Of a DNA stretch of 64,000 nt, positions 1 through 8,394 are shown in pieces. Location of the stretch: positions 2,230,501 to 2,294,500 of the forward strand of contig NZ_CP113162.1 in NCBI RefSeq assembly GCF_029030725.1, read 5' to 3'. Every line of letters begins with the position of its first letter. The stretch's first letter is position 1. Below the pieces are notes generated by a model, which saw only the letters and a program-made list of their open reading frames with translations, had not been told where the DNA came from and made no database searches. Source of the stretch: [Pseudomonas] carboxydohydrogena. Its GTDB lineage: Bacteria > Pseudomonadota > Alphaproteobacteria > Rhizobiales > Xanthobacteraceae. The translations under genes and the position numbers were made by a program.

Positions 1-1357
1 GGCCGCGCTTGATGTTCGCCGCCGTGAGGCGCTGTTTCGTCGGCGGCGGCTGAATACGGTTCGGATAGGTATGTTCGATCTGGTGCTGGAAGCGCGCAAA
101 CATCTTTTCCGGCGTGTAGGCGCGGCCCATGCATTCGCGCCACATCGCCACCACCCGGTCGTAGGGCAGCAGAAAATCGACATTGGAGTCGCGCTCGGTG
201 TTCTCGATCAGCCGCCCTGCGCGTTGCAGGCGATCCCACAGCGGCGTCTTCGGCAACGCCTGCAACAGATTGATGGTCAGGAGCGGAATCTGCGACTGTT
301 CGATGAATTCGAGAATCCCCTCGCCTGACTCATCCGTATCCGTATCGAGGCCGAGAATGATTCCGGACACCACCTCCAGACCGTAGCTGTTGAGCGTCTC
401 CACGCCCTCCAGGATCGGCACCATCATGTTGTGCTGCTTCGACATCGCCTTCAACGCGTTCGGGTCCGGCGTCTCGATGCCGCAAAACACGGTGAGGAAG
501 AAGGCGTCGTGCATCAGTTGCAGGATTTCCGGCCGCTTGGCGATGTTCAGCGTCGCCTCGCAGGCGAACTGAACCGCATAGCCGTTGCGCTTCTGCCATT
601 CGACCAGATGCGGCAACAGCTCCAGCACCGCGCGGCGGTTGCCGATGAAATTGTCGTCGACGAAATAAACCGCTCCCGACAGCCCGTTCTCGACCATCTT
701 GTCGAGTTCGGCGATGACCTGCTGCGGCGATTTCAGGCGCGGATTACGGCCGTACAATCCCGGAATGTCGCAGAACTCGCATTGATACGGGCAGCCGCTG
801 GAAAACTGAATGCTGCCGAGAAAATATTTGCGCAGCGGAATGAGTTCATAGGCGGGTAGCGGAAATTCCGCCATCGCTAAGCGCTCGTGCGTCTCCAGCA
901 TCACCTGCCGCTTCGGGCGCGTGGTATCGGCACTGAGGCGCGCGAACAGATCATCGGTCGCATCGCCCATCTCGCCGATGTGCAGATAGTCGAACTCGGG
1001 ATAATAATCGGGGCACGCGCTGACGGAAGGGCCGCCCAATGCGGTCGGCAAATCATGCTCATGCGCGCGGCGGCAGATGTCGTTGATCTGCTTGCGCTGA
1101 ATGTGCATGCCGGAGACGAACACCGCTTCGGCCCATTCGAAGTCCTCATCCGTGGCGGCGCGGATGTTCTCGTCGATGAAGCGCACGCTCCATGATTCCG
1201 GCAGCGCGGCCGCGATCAGCAGCAGGCCCTGCGGCGGCATGAACGCCTTGACGCCGTCCGTCAGCGGATAGGCATATTCGAACGTGCCGAACGACGGCGA
1301 GTATTTCGGAAAAACACAAAGAATGCGGCGCGGCGCAAGTCCGGTCAGCTTTTTCAT
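1..1357 (-). CDS. B12-binding radical SAM protein (hopanoid-methylase type), 3' end outside window
   Basis: This is a class B radical SAM enzyme of the cobalamin-dependent methyltransferase type. The ATG is at 1357 and the reading frame stays open to base 1, so about 452 codons are present and the C-terminus is missing. An N-terminal B12-binding Rossmann-like region covers about residues 10-140. The [4Fe-4S] motif CPYQCEFC has Cys189, Cys193 and Cys196, and the radical SAM barrel follows. The pattern around FMPPQGLLLIAA and the layout (B12 domain, SAM domain, long C-terminal part of the DUF4070 kind) resemble HpnP, the hopanoid C-2 methylase of Rhodopseudomonas and Bradyrhizobium. Related DUF4070 proteins of unknown substrate are common, so HpnP is only a candidate. 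It is divergent from fdhD. Confidence 0.8.
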   Translation of the reverse strand, partial: MKKLTGLAPRRILCVFPKYSPSFGTFEYAYPLTDGVKAFMPPQGLLLIAAALPESWSVRFIDENIRAATDEDFEWAEAVFVSGMHIQRKQINDICRRAHEHDLPTALGGPSVSACPDYYPEFDYLHIGEMGDATDDLFARLSADTTRPKRQVMLETHERLAMAEFPLPAYELIPLRKYFLGSIQFSSGCPYQCEFCDIPGLYGRNPRLKSPQQVIAELDKMVENGLSGAVYFVDDNFIGNRRAVLELLPHLVEWQKRNGYAVQFACEATLNIAKRPEILQLMHDAFFLTVFCGIETPDPNALKAMSKQHNMMVPILEGVETLNSYGLEVVSGIILGLDTDTDESGEGILEFIEQSQIPLLTINLLQALPKTPLWDRLQRAGRLIENTERDSNVDFLLPYDRVVAMWRECMGRAYTPEKMFARFQHQIEHTYPNRIQPPPTKQRLTAANIKRG

Positions 1358-1548
1358 CCGTGCCGCTCGCCTCCCCGATTCACCCTACAAGCCCGCCATA
1401 GCTTTTCGGTGACAATGCGGCGGTGCGTGCCCGCACGCCGCCGCGTCTTTTTTGCCCTTGCGGGAAGCCTCAAGCCGCTTACCCTGACGTGCATGATTTC
1501 CTATATTCAGACGATCCCCCGCACCTTTGCCGGGACAGGATACAACGC

Positions 1549-2367
1549 ATGACCGAGCCGACAGTTTCAGCCCATCGCCAGATCTGGCGCGAAAGCGGCC
1601 TCACCGAGGGCGCGCGCACCGTGCCGGAGGAAACGGCACTGGCGATGTCCTACAACGCTGGCACCCACGCGGTGATGATGGGCACGCCGCAGGATCTCGA
1701 GGACTTCGCGATCGGCTTCAGCCTGACGGAAGGCATCATCACCTCTCCCGACGGCATCGAGTCGCTGGAAATCGTGCCGCAGGACGAAGGCATCGAACTG
1801 CGGATGTGGCTGAAGAAGGAAAGCGCCGAACGGCTGGGCGAACGCCGCCGCCATATCGCGGGCCCGACCGGCTGCGGCCTGTGCGGCATCGATTCCATCG
1901 TCGAGGCGATGAAGCCCGTGGCCATTGTCGGCAAAGGCATCACCGTAACGCCCGCGCAGATCATGGCCGCGATGCAGGCGCTCCATCCGTTGCAGACGCT
2001 CAACACGCTGACCCGCGCCGTCCACGCCGCCGCGTTCTGGGAGCCGGAGCGCGGCATCCTTGAAATCCGCGAGGATGTCGGTCGCCACAACGCACTCGAC
2101 AAGCTCGGCGGCGCGCTCGCCCGCAACAGGATCGATGCCGGCAAGGGCGCGGTGCTGCTGACGAGCCGCGTCTCCGTGGAAATGGTGCAGAAAACCGCCA
2201 CCATCGGCGCGACGCTGATCGTCTCGGTGTCGGCGCCGACCGCGCTCGCCATCCGCATGGCCGAACGCGCCGGGATCACGCTGTGCGCCATCGCGCGGTC
2301 CGACGGGTTCGAGATTTTCACCCACCCGCACCGGGTCGCGGCGAAAGAGACTGTCGGCGTCGCCTGA
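1549..2367 (+). CDS. fdhD: FdhD, sulfurtransferase needed for formate dehydrogenase activity
   Basis: FdhD passes sulfur from the cysteine desulfurase IscS to the bis-MGD molybdenum cofactor before it is inserted into formate dehydrogenase. The protein has 272 residues. The conserved CxxC (Cys109-Gly-Leu-Cys112, within GPTGCGLCGID) is present, as are the family blocks EEPLA-like PEETALAMSYN, EDFAIGFSLTEGI and EDVGRHNALDK. I chose the ATG at 1549 because AGGA lies 8 bases upstream; the frame is open further upstream but that stretch is not conserved in character. No formate dehydrogenase genes are in the window; the MobA/MoeA/TusA-like block near 34.7-37.5 kb belongs to the same cofactor pathway. 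Confidence 0.95.
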   Translation: MTEPTVSAHRQIWRESGLTEGARTVPEETALAMSYNAGTHAVMMGTPQDLEDFAIGFSLTEGIITSPDGIESLEIVPQDEGIELRMWLKKESAERLGERRRHIAGPTGCGLCGIDSIVEAMKPVAIVGKGITVTPAQIMAAMQALHPLQTLNTLTRAVHAAAFWEPERGILEIREDVGRHNALDKLGGALARNRIDAGKGAVLLTSRVSVEMVQKTATIGATLIVSVSAPTALAIRMAERAGITLCAIARSDGFEIFTHPHRVAAKETVGVA

Positions 2368-2433
2368 CCCGCCTGACGGTTTCCCGGCCAGCCGTGTCTT
2401 TTCCCCTGCCCGCCTTGCCATTATAAGACCGCG

Positions 2434-3189
2434 ATGCCCTACAAAGTCGCCGCGTTCTATCAGTTCACCCCGTTGCCGGATTTCGAGAGCCTGCGCGAGC
2501 CGTTGCGCAACATGTGCGTGGCGCTCGACATCAAGGGCATCATCCTGCTGGCCGCCGAAGGGATCAACGGAACGGTCGCGGGCAACTCTGTGGCCATCGA
2601 CGCGCTGATGAAGCAGATTCAACAAGGCGCGCTGTTTGGCGGGCGCACCAATAATCTCGAACTAAAATTCTCGACGGCAACGGACATGCCGTTCAACCGG
2701 ATGAAGGTCCGGCTGAAGAAGGAGATCGTCACGCTCAAGGATGACGGCACCGATCCCACGCGGCAGGTCGGCACCTATATCGATGCGCGGGACTGGAACG
2801 CCTTGATCGCCCGCCCCGGCATGGTACTCCTCGACACCCGCAACGATTTCGAGGTGGAGATGGGCACCTTCGCGGGCGCGGTCGATCCCCACATCAAGAG
2901 CTTCAGCGAATTCAAGGAATTCGCCGACCGCACGCTTGATCCCACGCGCGACACAGAGATCGCGATGTTCTGCACCGGCGGCATCCGTTGCGAGAAGGCC
3001 AGTTCCTATCTGTTGTCGCGCGGCTTCAGGAATGTCTTCCACCTCAAGGGCGGCATCCTGAAATATCTCGAAACCATTCCCGAAGATGAAAGCCGCTGGA
3101 AGGGCGACTGCTTCGTGTTCGATCAGCGCGTCGCGCTCGGCCACGGCCTTGCCGAACGCGCCCAATCGCAAGAGGACGACGATGAATAA
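2434..3189 (+). CDS. trhO: tRNA uridine(34) hydroxylase TrhO (rhodanese-like, YceA family)
   Basis: TrhO uses O2 to hydroxylate U34 of tRNA, the first step towards 5-(carb)oxymethoxyuridine at the wobble position. The 251-residue protein has an N-terminal acylphosphatase-like domain (about 1-100) and a rhodanese domain (about 120-220). The active-site loop CTGGIRCEKAS holds Cys180 and Cys186, the hallmark of this family. It lies 66 bases after fdhD on the same strand and overlaps slyX by eight bases at the end, which suggests translational coupling. Confidence 0.95.
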   Translation: MPYKVAAFYQFTPLPDFESLREPLRNMCVALDIKGIILLAAEGINGTVAGNSVAIDALMKQIQQGALFGGRTNNLELKFSTATDMPFNRMKVRLKKEIVTLKDDGTDPTRQVGTYIDARDWNALIARPGMVLLDTRNDFEVEMGTFAGAVDPHIKSFSEFKEFADRTLDPTRDTEIAMFCTGGIRCEKASSYLLSRGFRNVFHLKGGILKYLETIPEDESRWKGDCFVFDQRVALGHGLAERAQSQEDDDE

Positions 3190-3397
3190 AGAACTGTCGA
3201 GCCGTATCGAGGCGCTGGAAATCCAGATCGCTCATCAGGAGGCGACCGTCGAGACGCTCAATCAGGCCCTCACCGCACAATGGAAGCAGATCGATACGCT
3301 GACGCGAGAGATGACGCGGCTGACCGATCGCGTCAGTGCCGCCGAGCAAAGCATTCCCGCATCAACGGGTAACGAGCCGCCACCACCTCACTACTGA
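3182..3397 (+). CDS. slyX: SlyX family small coiled-coil protein
   Basis: A 71-residue protein that is almost entirely one predicted coiled coil (residues 1-50, heptads rich in Leu, Ile, Glu and Gln) with a short proline-rich tail ending in PPPPHY. That tail and the length are typical of SlyX. The ATG at 3182 lies inside the end of trhO, and the trhO coding sequence reads through the first eight bases. The molecular function of SlyX is not known; it was named for its place next to slyD in enterobacteria. Confidence 0.85.
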   Translation: MNKELSSRIEALEIQIAHQEATVETLNQALTAQWKQIDTLTREMTRLTDRVSAAEQSIPASTGNEPPPPHY

Positions 3398-3409
3398 AGG
3401 TTCCTCACC

Positions 3410-4261
3410 TCACAACATCGGCAAATGGCCCGGCTCGCGCCCGCGCGGGAAAGCCTTGTCGATCTGCGCGATCTCGGCGGCGCTGAGCGTCAACCCGCCC
3501 GCCCCCGCGTTATCAGCCGCATGCGTGGCCGACGACGCTTTCGGGATGGTCACCACGGCAGGCGCGCGTGTGAGAAACGCCAGCGCCACCTGACGCGGCG
3601 TCGCGCCATGCGCCGCCGCGATCTGTTGCAGCACTTGCCCGCCTTCGGATTTCGGCGCCGGAAAATCACTATGCCCGAACGGCGAATAGGCCGTCACCGT
3701 GACGCCATGCGCCTCGCACCACGGGATTACCGAATGCTCGATGGCGCGCTCCTTCAGGTGATAGAGCACCTGATTGCAGGCGATGCTGCCCTTGCCTGCC
3801 ACCTCATATATTTCCTGCAAATCGTCGGCGTCGAAATTGCTGACGCCCCATGACAGGATCTTGCCGTCCTTCTTCAACTGTTCAAAGGCGCTCACCGTGT
3901 CTTCGAGATCGTAGCCGCCGCGCCAGTGCAGCAGATAGCAATCCATCCGGTCGGTCCGCATCCGCGCCAGCGAGCGTTCGGCGGCCTTGATGGTGCCCGC
4001 GCGCGAAGCGTTGCTCGGCAGCACCTTTGAGACCAGAAACACTTCGTCGCGGCGGCCCTTGATGGCATCGGCCACCACAAGCTCGGCATCGTCATACATC
4101 TCGGCTGTGTCGATATGGGTCATGCCGAGGTCGAGGCCCTTCTGCAAGGCCGCTACTGCCGCCGCATGATTGCCGCGGTCGATGTACCAGGTGCCCTGCC
4201 CGATCACCGAAACCTGCGTTCCGGTGGTCCCCCACGCCTTCTTCTGCATTGAATTGCTCAT
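3410..4261 (-). CDS. Aldo/keto reductase
   Basis: An NADPH-dependent aldo/keto reductase of about 283 residues. The catalytic tetrad is visible: Asp and Tyr in HIDTAEMYDDAE, Lys in LVSKVLP, and His in LLHWRGG. A single TIM barrel fills the protein. The start is set at ATG 4261; a second ATG directly upstream (4264) would add one residue, and GGGAG precedes both. It follows glpD on the same strand after 73 bases, so the two may be co-transcribed. The substrate cannot be read from sequence; related bacterial enzymes reduce small aldehydes such as methylglyoxal or glyceraldehyde, which would fit a glycerol-related context. Confidence 0.88.
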   Translation of the reverse strand: MSNSMQKKAWGTTGTQVSVIGQGTWYIDRGNHAAAVAALQKGLDLGMTHIDTAEMYDDAELVVADAIKGRRDEVFLVSKVLPSNASRAGTIKAAERSLARMRTDRMDCYLLHWRGGYDLEDTVSAFEQLKKDGKILSWGVSNFDADDLQEIYEVAGKGSIACNQVLYHLKERAIEHSVIPWCEAHGVTVTAYSPFGHSDFPAPKSEGGQVLQQIAAAHGATPRQVALAFLTRAPAVVTIPKASSATHAADNAGAGGLTLSAAEIAQIDKAFPRGREPGHLPML

Positions 4262-4334
4262 CATCGGCTCCCGGCTTGTTCCGGTACCGCTTAGCGCATC
4301 TCGTCCCGTTGCAAAAGATAGAAGCGCGCGACGC

Positions 4335-5855
4335 TCAATACGGATCGGGCGCGACAGGCTTCCGCTGCGTCGCCATCCACGCATCGAGCGTAGCGACTTC
4401 CTGTTGCGTGAGCCACAGCCCGAGCTTCGAACGCCGCCAGACCACGTCCTCAGCCGTCTGCGCGAACTCATGCGCCATCAAATAACGCACCTCGCGCTCG
4501 GTCAGCGTCTGGCCGAAATCGCGGCCAAGGTCCGTCATATCCGCCGCGCGCCCTAAAAGCCGGCGCGCATGACTGCCATAGGCACGGACCAGCCGCTTCC
4601 CGTGACGCTTCGACAGGAACGGATAATCGCGTAATAGCCGCTGCACCTTCGCATCCATGCTCTCGCCCGCAAAATCGCCACCGGGCAGCGGCGTACCCGC
4701 GGTCCACGGCGCGCCGCCGCTGCGCAGATATGGCGACAGTTTCTCCAGCGCATGCTCGGCGAGTTTGCGGTAGGTCGTGATCTTGCCGCCAAACACCGAC
4801 AGAACCGGCAAGCCGTCCGGCGCGTCGAGTTCGAACACATAATCGCGCGTCGCGGTGCGCGCTTCGCTGGCGTGATCGTCATAGAGCGGCCGCACCCCCG
4901 AATAGCTCCACACCACATCGGACGGCTGCACCGGCGTTGCGAGATATTCGCTCGCCGAGGCGCACAGATAGTCGATCTCCTCCTGCGTCGCGCGCACCAT
5001 GGACGGGTCGCCATCGTAGTCACGATCCGTCGTCCCGATCAGGGTGAAATCGTCCTGATAGGGGATAACGAAGATCACCCGGCCATCGCCGTGCTGGAAC
5101 GTATAGGCGCGGTCATGCGCATAAAGCCGCGGCACGACGATGTGGGAACCCTGCACGAGGCGGACATGCGCCTTCGCCTCGACACCCGCTCGCTGGGTCA
5201 GGATTTCCTGCACCCATGGCCCACCCGCGTTCACAAGAATTCGCGCCCTGATAGTGCTGCGCGTTTTTGTGGCCGTGCCCTCCACCACAAGCTCCCAGAC
5301 GCCATCCTCTCCGCGCTTCGCCTTCACGGCTTGCGTTCGCGTAGCCACCATCGCGCCGCGCTCGACGGCATCCAGCGCGTTGAGGACGACGAGACGGGCA
5401 TCGTCCACCGTGCAGTCAGAATACTCGAACCCGGTTTTGAAAATTGGCTTGAGGGGTCTTCCCGTGACGTCGCGGCGCAGATTCAGCGTTCGCGTCGCCG
5501 GCAGCCGGCGCCGGCCACCGAGATGATCGTAGATGAAAAGCCCGAGCCGCAGCAACCACGCCGGCCGCAACCCATCATGATGCGGCAACACGAAACGCTC
5601 CGGCGCGATGATGTGAGGCGCAATGCCCCACAGCACCTCGCGCTCGATCAACGCCTCGCGCACCAGACGGAATTCGTAGAATTCGAGATATCGCAGGCCG
5701 CCATGAATGAGCTTGCTCGACCATGACGAGGTGCCGCTGGCAAGATCGTTCATCTCGCACAGATAGACGGAATAGCCACGCCCCGCCGCATCGCGCGCGA
5801 TGCCGCAGCCGTTGACGCCGCCGCCGATGATCGCGATGTCGTAGATCTGGTCCAA
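4335..5855 (-). CDS. glpD: Aerobic glycerol-3-phosphate dehydrogenase
   Basis: GlpD oxidises sn-glycerol 3-phosphate to dihydroxyacetone phosphate at the inner membrane and passes electrons to quinone via FAD. The N-terminal dinucleotide site IYDIAIIGGGVNGCGIARD and the block SGTSSWSSKLIHGGLRYLE are diagnostic. A C-terminal helical domain follows. I place the start at TTG 5855, which gives 506 residues (E. coli GlpD has 501) and is preceded by GGGGCGG. A second TTG at 5912 would add 19 residues of low-complexity leader without a visible ribosome site. No glpF, glpK or glpR lies beside it; the upstream genes encode the FecR/TPR-barrel pair. Confidence 0.93.
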   Translation of the reverse strand: MDQIYDIAIIGGGVNGCGIARDAAGRGYSVYLCEMNDLASGTSSWSSKLIHGGLRYLEFYEFRLVREALIEREVLWGIAPHIIAPERFVLPHHDGLRPAWLLRLGLFIYDHLGGRRRLPATRTLNLRRDVTGRPLKPIFKTGFEYSDCTVDDARLVVLNALDAVERGAMVATRTQAVKAKRGEDGVWELVVEGTATKTRSTIRARILVNAGGPWVQEILTQRAGVEAKAHVRLVQGSHIVVPRLYAHDRAYTFQHGDGRVIFVIPYQDDFTLIGTTDRDYDGDPSMVRATQEEIDYLCASASEYLATPVQPSDVVWSYSGVRPLYDDHASEARTATRDYVFELDAPDGLPVLSVFGGKITTYRKLAEHALEKLSPYLRSGGAPWTAGTPLPGGDFAGESMDAKVQRLLRDYPFLSKRHGKRLVRAYGSHARRLLGRAADMTDLGRDFGQTLTEREVRYLMAHEFAQTAEDVVWRRSKLGLWLTQQEVATLDAWMATQRKPVAPDPY

Positions 5856-5959
5856 AGCCGCCCCTGCGCAGGGATAACCGCGACCCGCCGCAAGCGTCAG
5901 ATCGCGCGCCAAGGATACAGGGATTCGGAGCCGAGTTTTAAATCAATCCAGCCGGCGGA

Positions 5960-6880
5960 TCAGCAACTACAGGGGTAGCACGGCGGATAATTATTCGAGT
6001 TGGTGCTCGGTGCCTGCTGGGTCTGGCCGGTCTGGGCCTTGTTCTTGGCGAGATCGTTGCCGCCATCGAAAATCGAGACATAGCCGAGCGGATCGGTCCC
6101 TGGCGGATGGGTCGGGTCGGGCAGCGTGCTCGCGCCCAGCCCCTGACGGCTCGCCATCTGGTCGGTCGGCAGGTCGATCGCGCCGCCGCTCTGTCCGGGC
6201 TTGCTGGTCAGGTTGGTCATGATCTGCGCGAGCAGCGCATCGGACACCCGGAACGGCTCCGGGATCGGGTCGTTCGGGCCGGTCACGCAGGTCGCGAAGC
6301 CGGGCCGCACCGTGGCCGAGCCGGTCGCGTTCCTGACGGTCGAGGAACCGACGTGGCCGACAATGAGTTCGCCCTTGCAGTTGGCGACATTGGGATCGGC
6401 CGCCGCATAATTCGCGGTGATCGGATAGACGATGGTGGCGACGCCGCCACGAATACCGAGCGTCGCGACCGGCGTCTTGATGGTGACGCCTGCGGTGTGG
6501 CTGATCTGGCCGCCGACGAAACGCAGCACGCCCTTGCCGACCGAGGCCACCATTTTGCCGGTGCCCGCATTCGGATCGTAAACATATTCATCGATCACGA
6601 TGTTGCTGTTGCGGCCGACATTGAGCGTCGAGGTGTCGGGAAACAGGATCTGCGTCGAACCGGAGGCCGTGGTCTGGATGCGCTCCTTGTGAACGACATT
6701 GGTGCCGATCGCCAGCATGCGCGAGGCGTTGCCCGGCGGGGTACCCGTCGCATCCTGATTGACCGCACCGACACGGCCGACATTTTGCGCTTCGCCGGGA
6801 GTGACGGCAACGAGCGTCGAGACGCCGGACAAAAGCACCGTGAGAAGCGGAGCAAGGCAGGATCGTACGCGCGTGTCCAT
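5960..6880 (-). CDS. Secreted FecR-domain protein
   Basis: A 306-residue exported protein. Residues 1-32 form a signal peptide ending near GEAQ. A FecR-type domain follows (about 60-165), with the typical block IGTNVVHKERIQT, then SGSTQILFPDTSTLNVG and VATLGIRGG. The tail is rich in Pro, Gly and Asn and ends in a Cys-rich YPPCYPCSC. FecR domains occur in anti-sigma regulators, but this protein has no transmembrane anchor or sigma factor beside it; stand-alone exported versions are common in proteobacteria and their role is unknown. It starts 11 bases after the TPR/beta-barrel gene ends, so the two form a translational unit. Confidence 0.8.
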   Translation of the reverse strand: MDTRVRSCLAPLLTVLLSGVSTLVAVTPGEAQNVGRVGAVNQDATGTPPGNASRMLAIGTNVVHKERIQTTASGSTQILFPDTSTLNVGRNSNIVIDEYVYDPNAGTGKMVASVGKGVLRFVGGQISHTAGVTIKTPVATLGIRGGVATIVYPITANYAAADPNVANCKGELIVGHVGSSTVRNATGSATVRPGFATCVTGPNDPIPEPFRVSDALLAQIMTNLTSKPGQSGGAIDLPTDQMASRQGLGASTLPDPTHPPGTDPLGYVSIFDGGNDLAKNKAQTGQTQQAPSTNSNNYPPCYPCSC

Positions 6881-6891
6881 CGCAAACACCC

Positions 6892-8256
6892 TCAGAACCG
6901 GAATGTCGGCCCGGCAATGACCGAGAAATTGTTCAGCCGGTAGTTCGGCAAGTTCGAATTGTTGCGGTCGTATTGCAGCGTGGTGGTGAAACCGATCGCT
7001 TTTGTGATCGGCGTGTTGAAGATCGCGCCCGCGCTCCACCGGTCGTCATGGCGCACGGTGGCCGGATCGATGTTCGGGTTGGCGGCATCAAATCGCGTGC
7101 TGGCGTATTTGAAGTACGGCGAAATGCTCCAGTTGCGCGGAATGCTGACGAAGGGCGGTGCGAACTCCCATGTCAGCGCAGCTTCCAAGCCCCATCCGTC
7201 GAACGACTGATAGATCAGATCGGAATCGCCACGGCGATACAGCCCCCGCCCCTCCAGCCGCACGGTCTGGCTGATCTGCCATGAGCCGCCGACCGCGCCT
7301 GTGTACCAGTTGCCGGAGCCGTAGCCGGAGAACGTCTGCAACGGGCTGCTGGTGAAATCGGCATGACGCCATTCGAAGCTCGGCCCCCAAGCGAAGCGCG
7401 TGCCGCTCGGGAAGTTCAGCGCGACGCCCGCGCCGCCGGTCGACATATAGGACGAACCACCGACCCAGGTGTTTCCGCCGACGATGTAAGGCTTGATCGT
7501 GGCGCCCGGCAGCAGTTCAGGAGCCAGCGCGATTCGCGGGCCGACCGAAATGTCGAACAGGCCGACATTGAGATCGGAAAAACGGTCCTGCGCCGTAAGA
7601 TAACCGGCGAAGCGCGTTTCCAGCACGTCGCCGCGCGAATTGAGATCGTAGTCGTGGGCAAGGCCCGCGAGGCCGAACCAGTTCACATCGCTTTTCTTCT
7701 GCGACGACGTGGGCAGCGCGAACAACGTGCCGCCCGACAGCAACGAGCCGCTGGCGGGCGCGTAGTTCGCATTCGACTGGGAACGGATGCCGGTCTGGAA
7801 GAAGCCGGAGAAGCGGCTCGGCTGCAACTGCTTGTTGGCGTCCGGCAGATAGGCCTCGATGCGTCCGCGCGTCACCGGATCGAGATCGGGGCTTGCCAGC
7901 GCTTCCTTGAAATAGCGTTTCGCCATCTCATAGGAGCCGAGCCGGAAATACAGTGCGCCCAGCTCATACTTCACCCGCGTCAACCTGGGGTTGTAGAACA
8001 GGAGCCGCTCCAGCGCGCCGATTGCCGCCTCGTAATCGGTATTGGCGGTGGCCACGCGGGCATATTCAAAGGTGATGTCATGGTTCGTCGGATTGCGAAC
8101 CATTTGCTGGTAAAGGCGATTTTGTTCGGCAACATCCTGCGCGGCGGCGGGGGCGGCACTTCCCAGCCCCACGATGACAGCCATGGCAAGCAGCCCGCCC
8201 GCGCGGGATGCGGCATTCGTCTTGGCCCGGAATCCGAGATCAGCCCAAAAAACCAT
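6892..8256 (-). CDS. TPR plus outer-membrane beta-barrel protein
   Basis: A 454-residue protein with a signal peptide (hydrophobic LLAMAVIVGLGSAAPAAAQ, about residues 18-38). Two to three tetratricopeptide-like helical repeats follow (about 45-145, for example YEAAIGALERLLFYNPRLTRVKYELGALYFRL in pieces). The rest (about 160-454) alternates aromatic and hydrophobic residues as in a transmembrane barrel and ends in TFRF, the C-terminal Phe expected for Bam-dependent insertion. TPR-then-barrel architecture is that of Slam/DUF560-type surface-protein exporters, but I cannot confirm family membership. The adjacent FecR-domain protein is a natural candidate partner. The start at 8256 is preceded by GAGGGG eleven bases upstream. 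Confidence 0.72.
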   Translation of the reverse strand: MVFWADLGFRAKTNAASRAGGLLAMAVIVGLGSAAPAAAQDVAEQNRLYQQMVRNPTNHDITFEYARVATANTDYEAAIGALERLLFYNPRLTRVKYELGALYFRLGSYEMAKRYFKEALASPDLDPVTRGRIEAYLPDANKQLQPSRFSGFFQTGIRSQSNANYAPASGSLLSGGTLFALPTSSQKKSDVNWFGLAGLAHDYDLNSRGDVLETRFAGYLTAQDRFSDLNVGLFDISVGPRIALAPELLPGATIKPYIVGGNTWVGGSSYMSTGGAGVALNFPSGTRFAWGPSFEWRHADFTSSPLQTFSGYGSGNWYTGAVGGSWQISQTVRLEGRGLYRRGDSDLIYQSFDGWGLEAALTWEFAPPFVSIPRNWSISPYFKYASTRFDAANPNIDPATVRHDDRWSAGAIFNTPITKAIGFTTTLQYDRNNSNLPNYRLNNFSVIAGPTFRF

Positions 8257-8394
8257 ACCTGTTGGTCCCCTCAGCCCAACGACAGGTTCAACAACCACAA
8301 AAATTTCCGGAATCAAACGGGGGTCGCCGGATGGGAAACTGGATTCCACACCGGAGTCACCGAAAAGCCTCAGATTATATCGTATCCGGCGCTG

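Noticed and set aside
4752-5726. 324-residue open frame opposite glpD
   Set aside because: Shadow frame of glpD with Arg/His-rich composition and no start context.
5856-5912. Upstream TTG start for glpD adding 19 residues
   Set aside because: No ribosome site before it, and the extra residues are not seen at the start of typical GlpD proteins.
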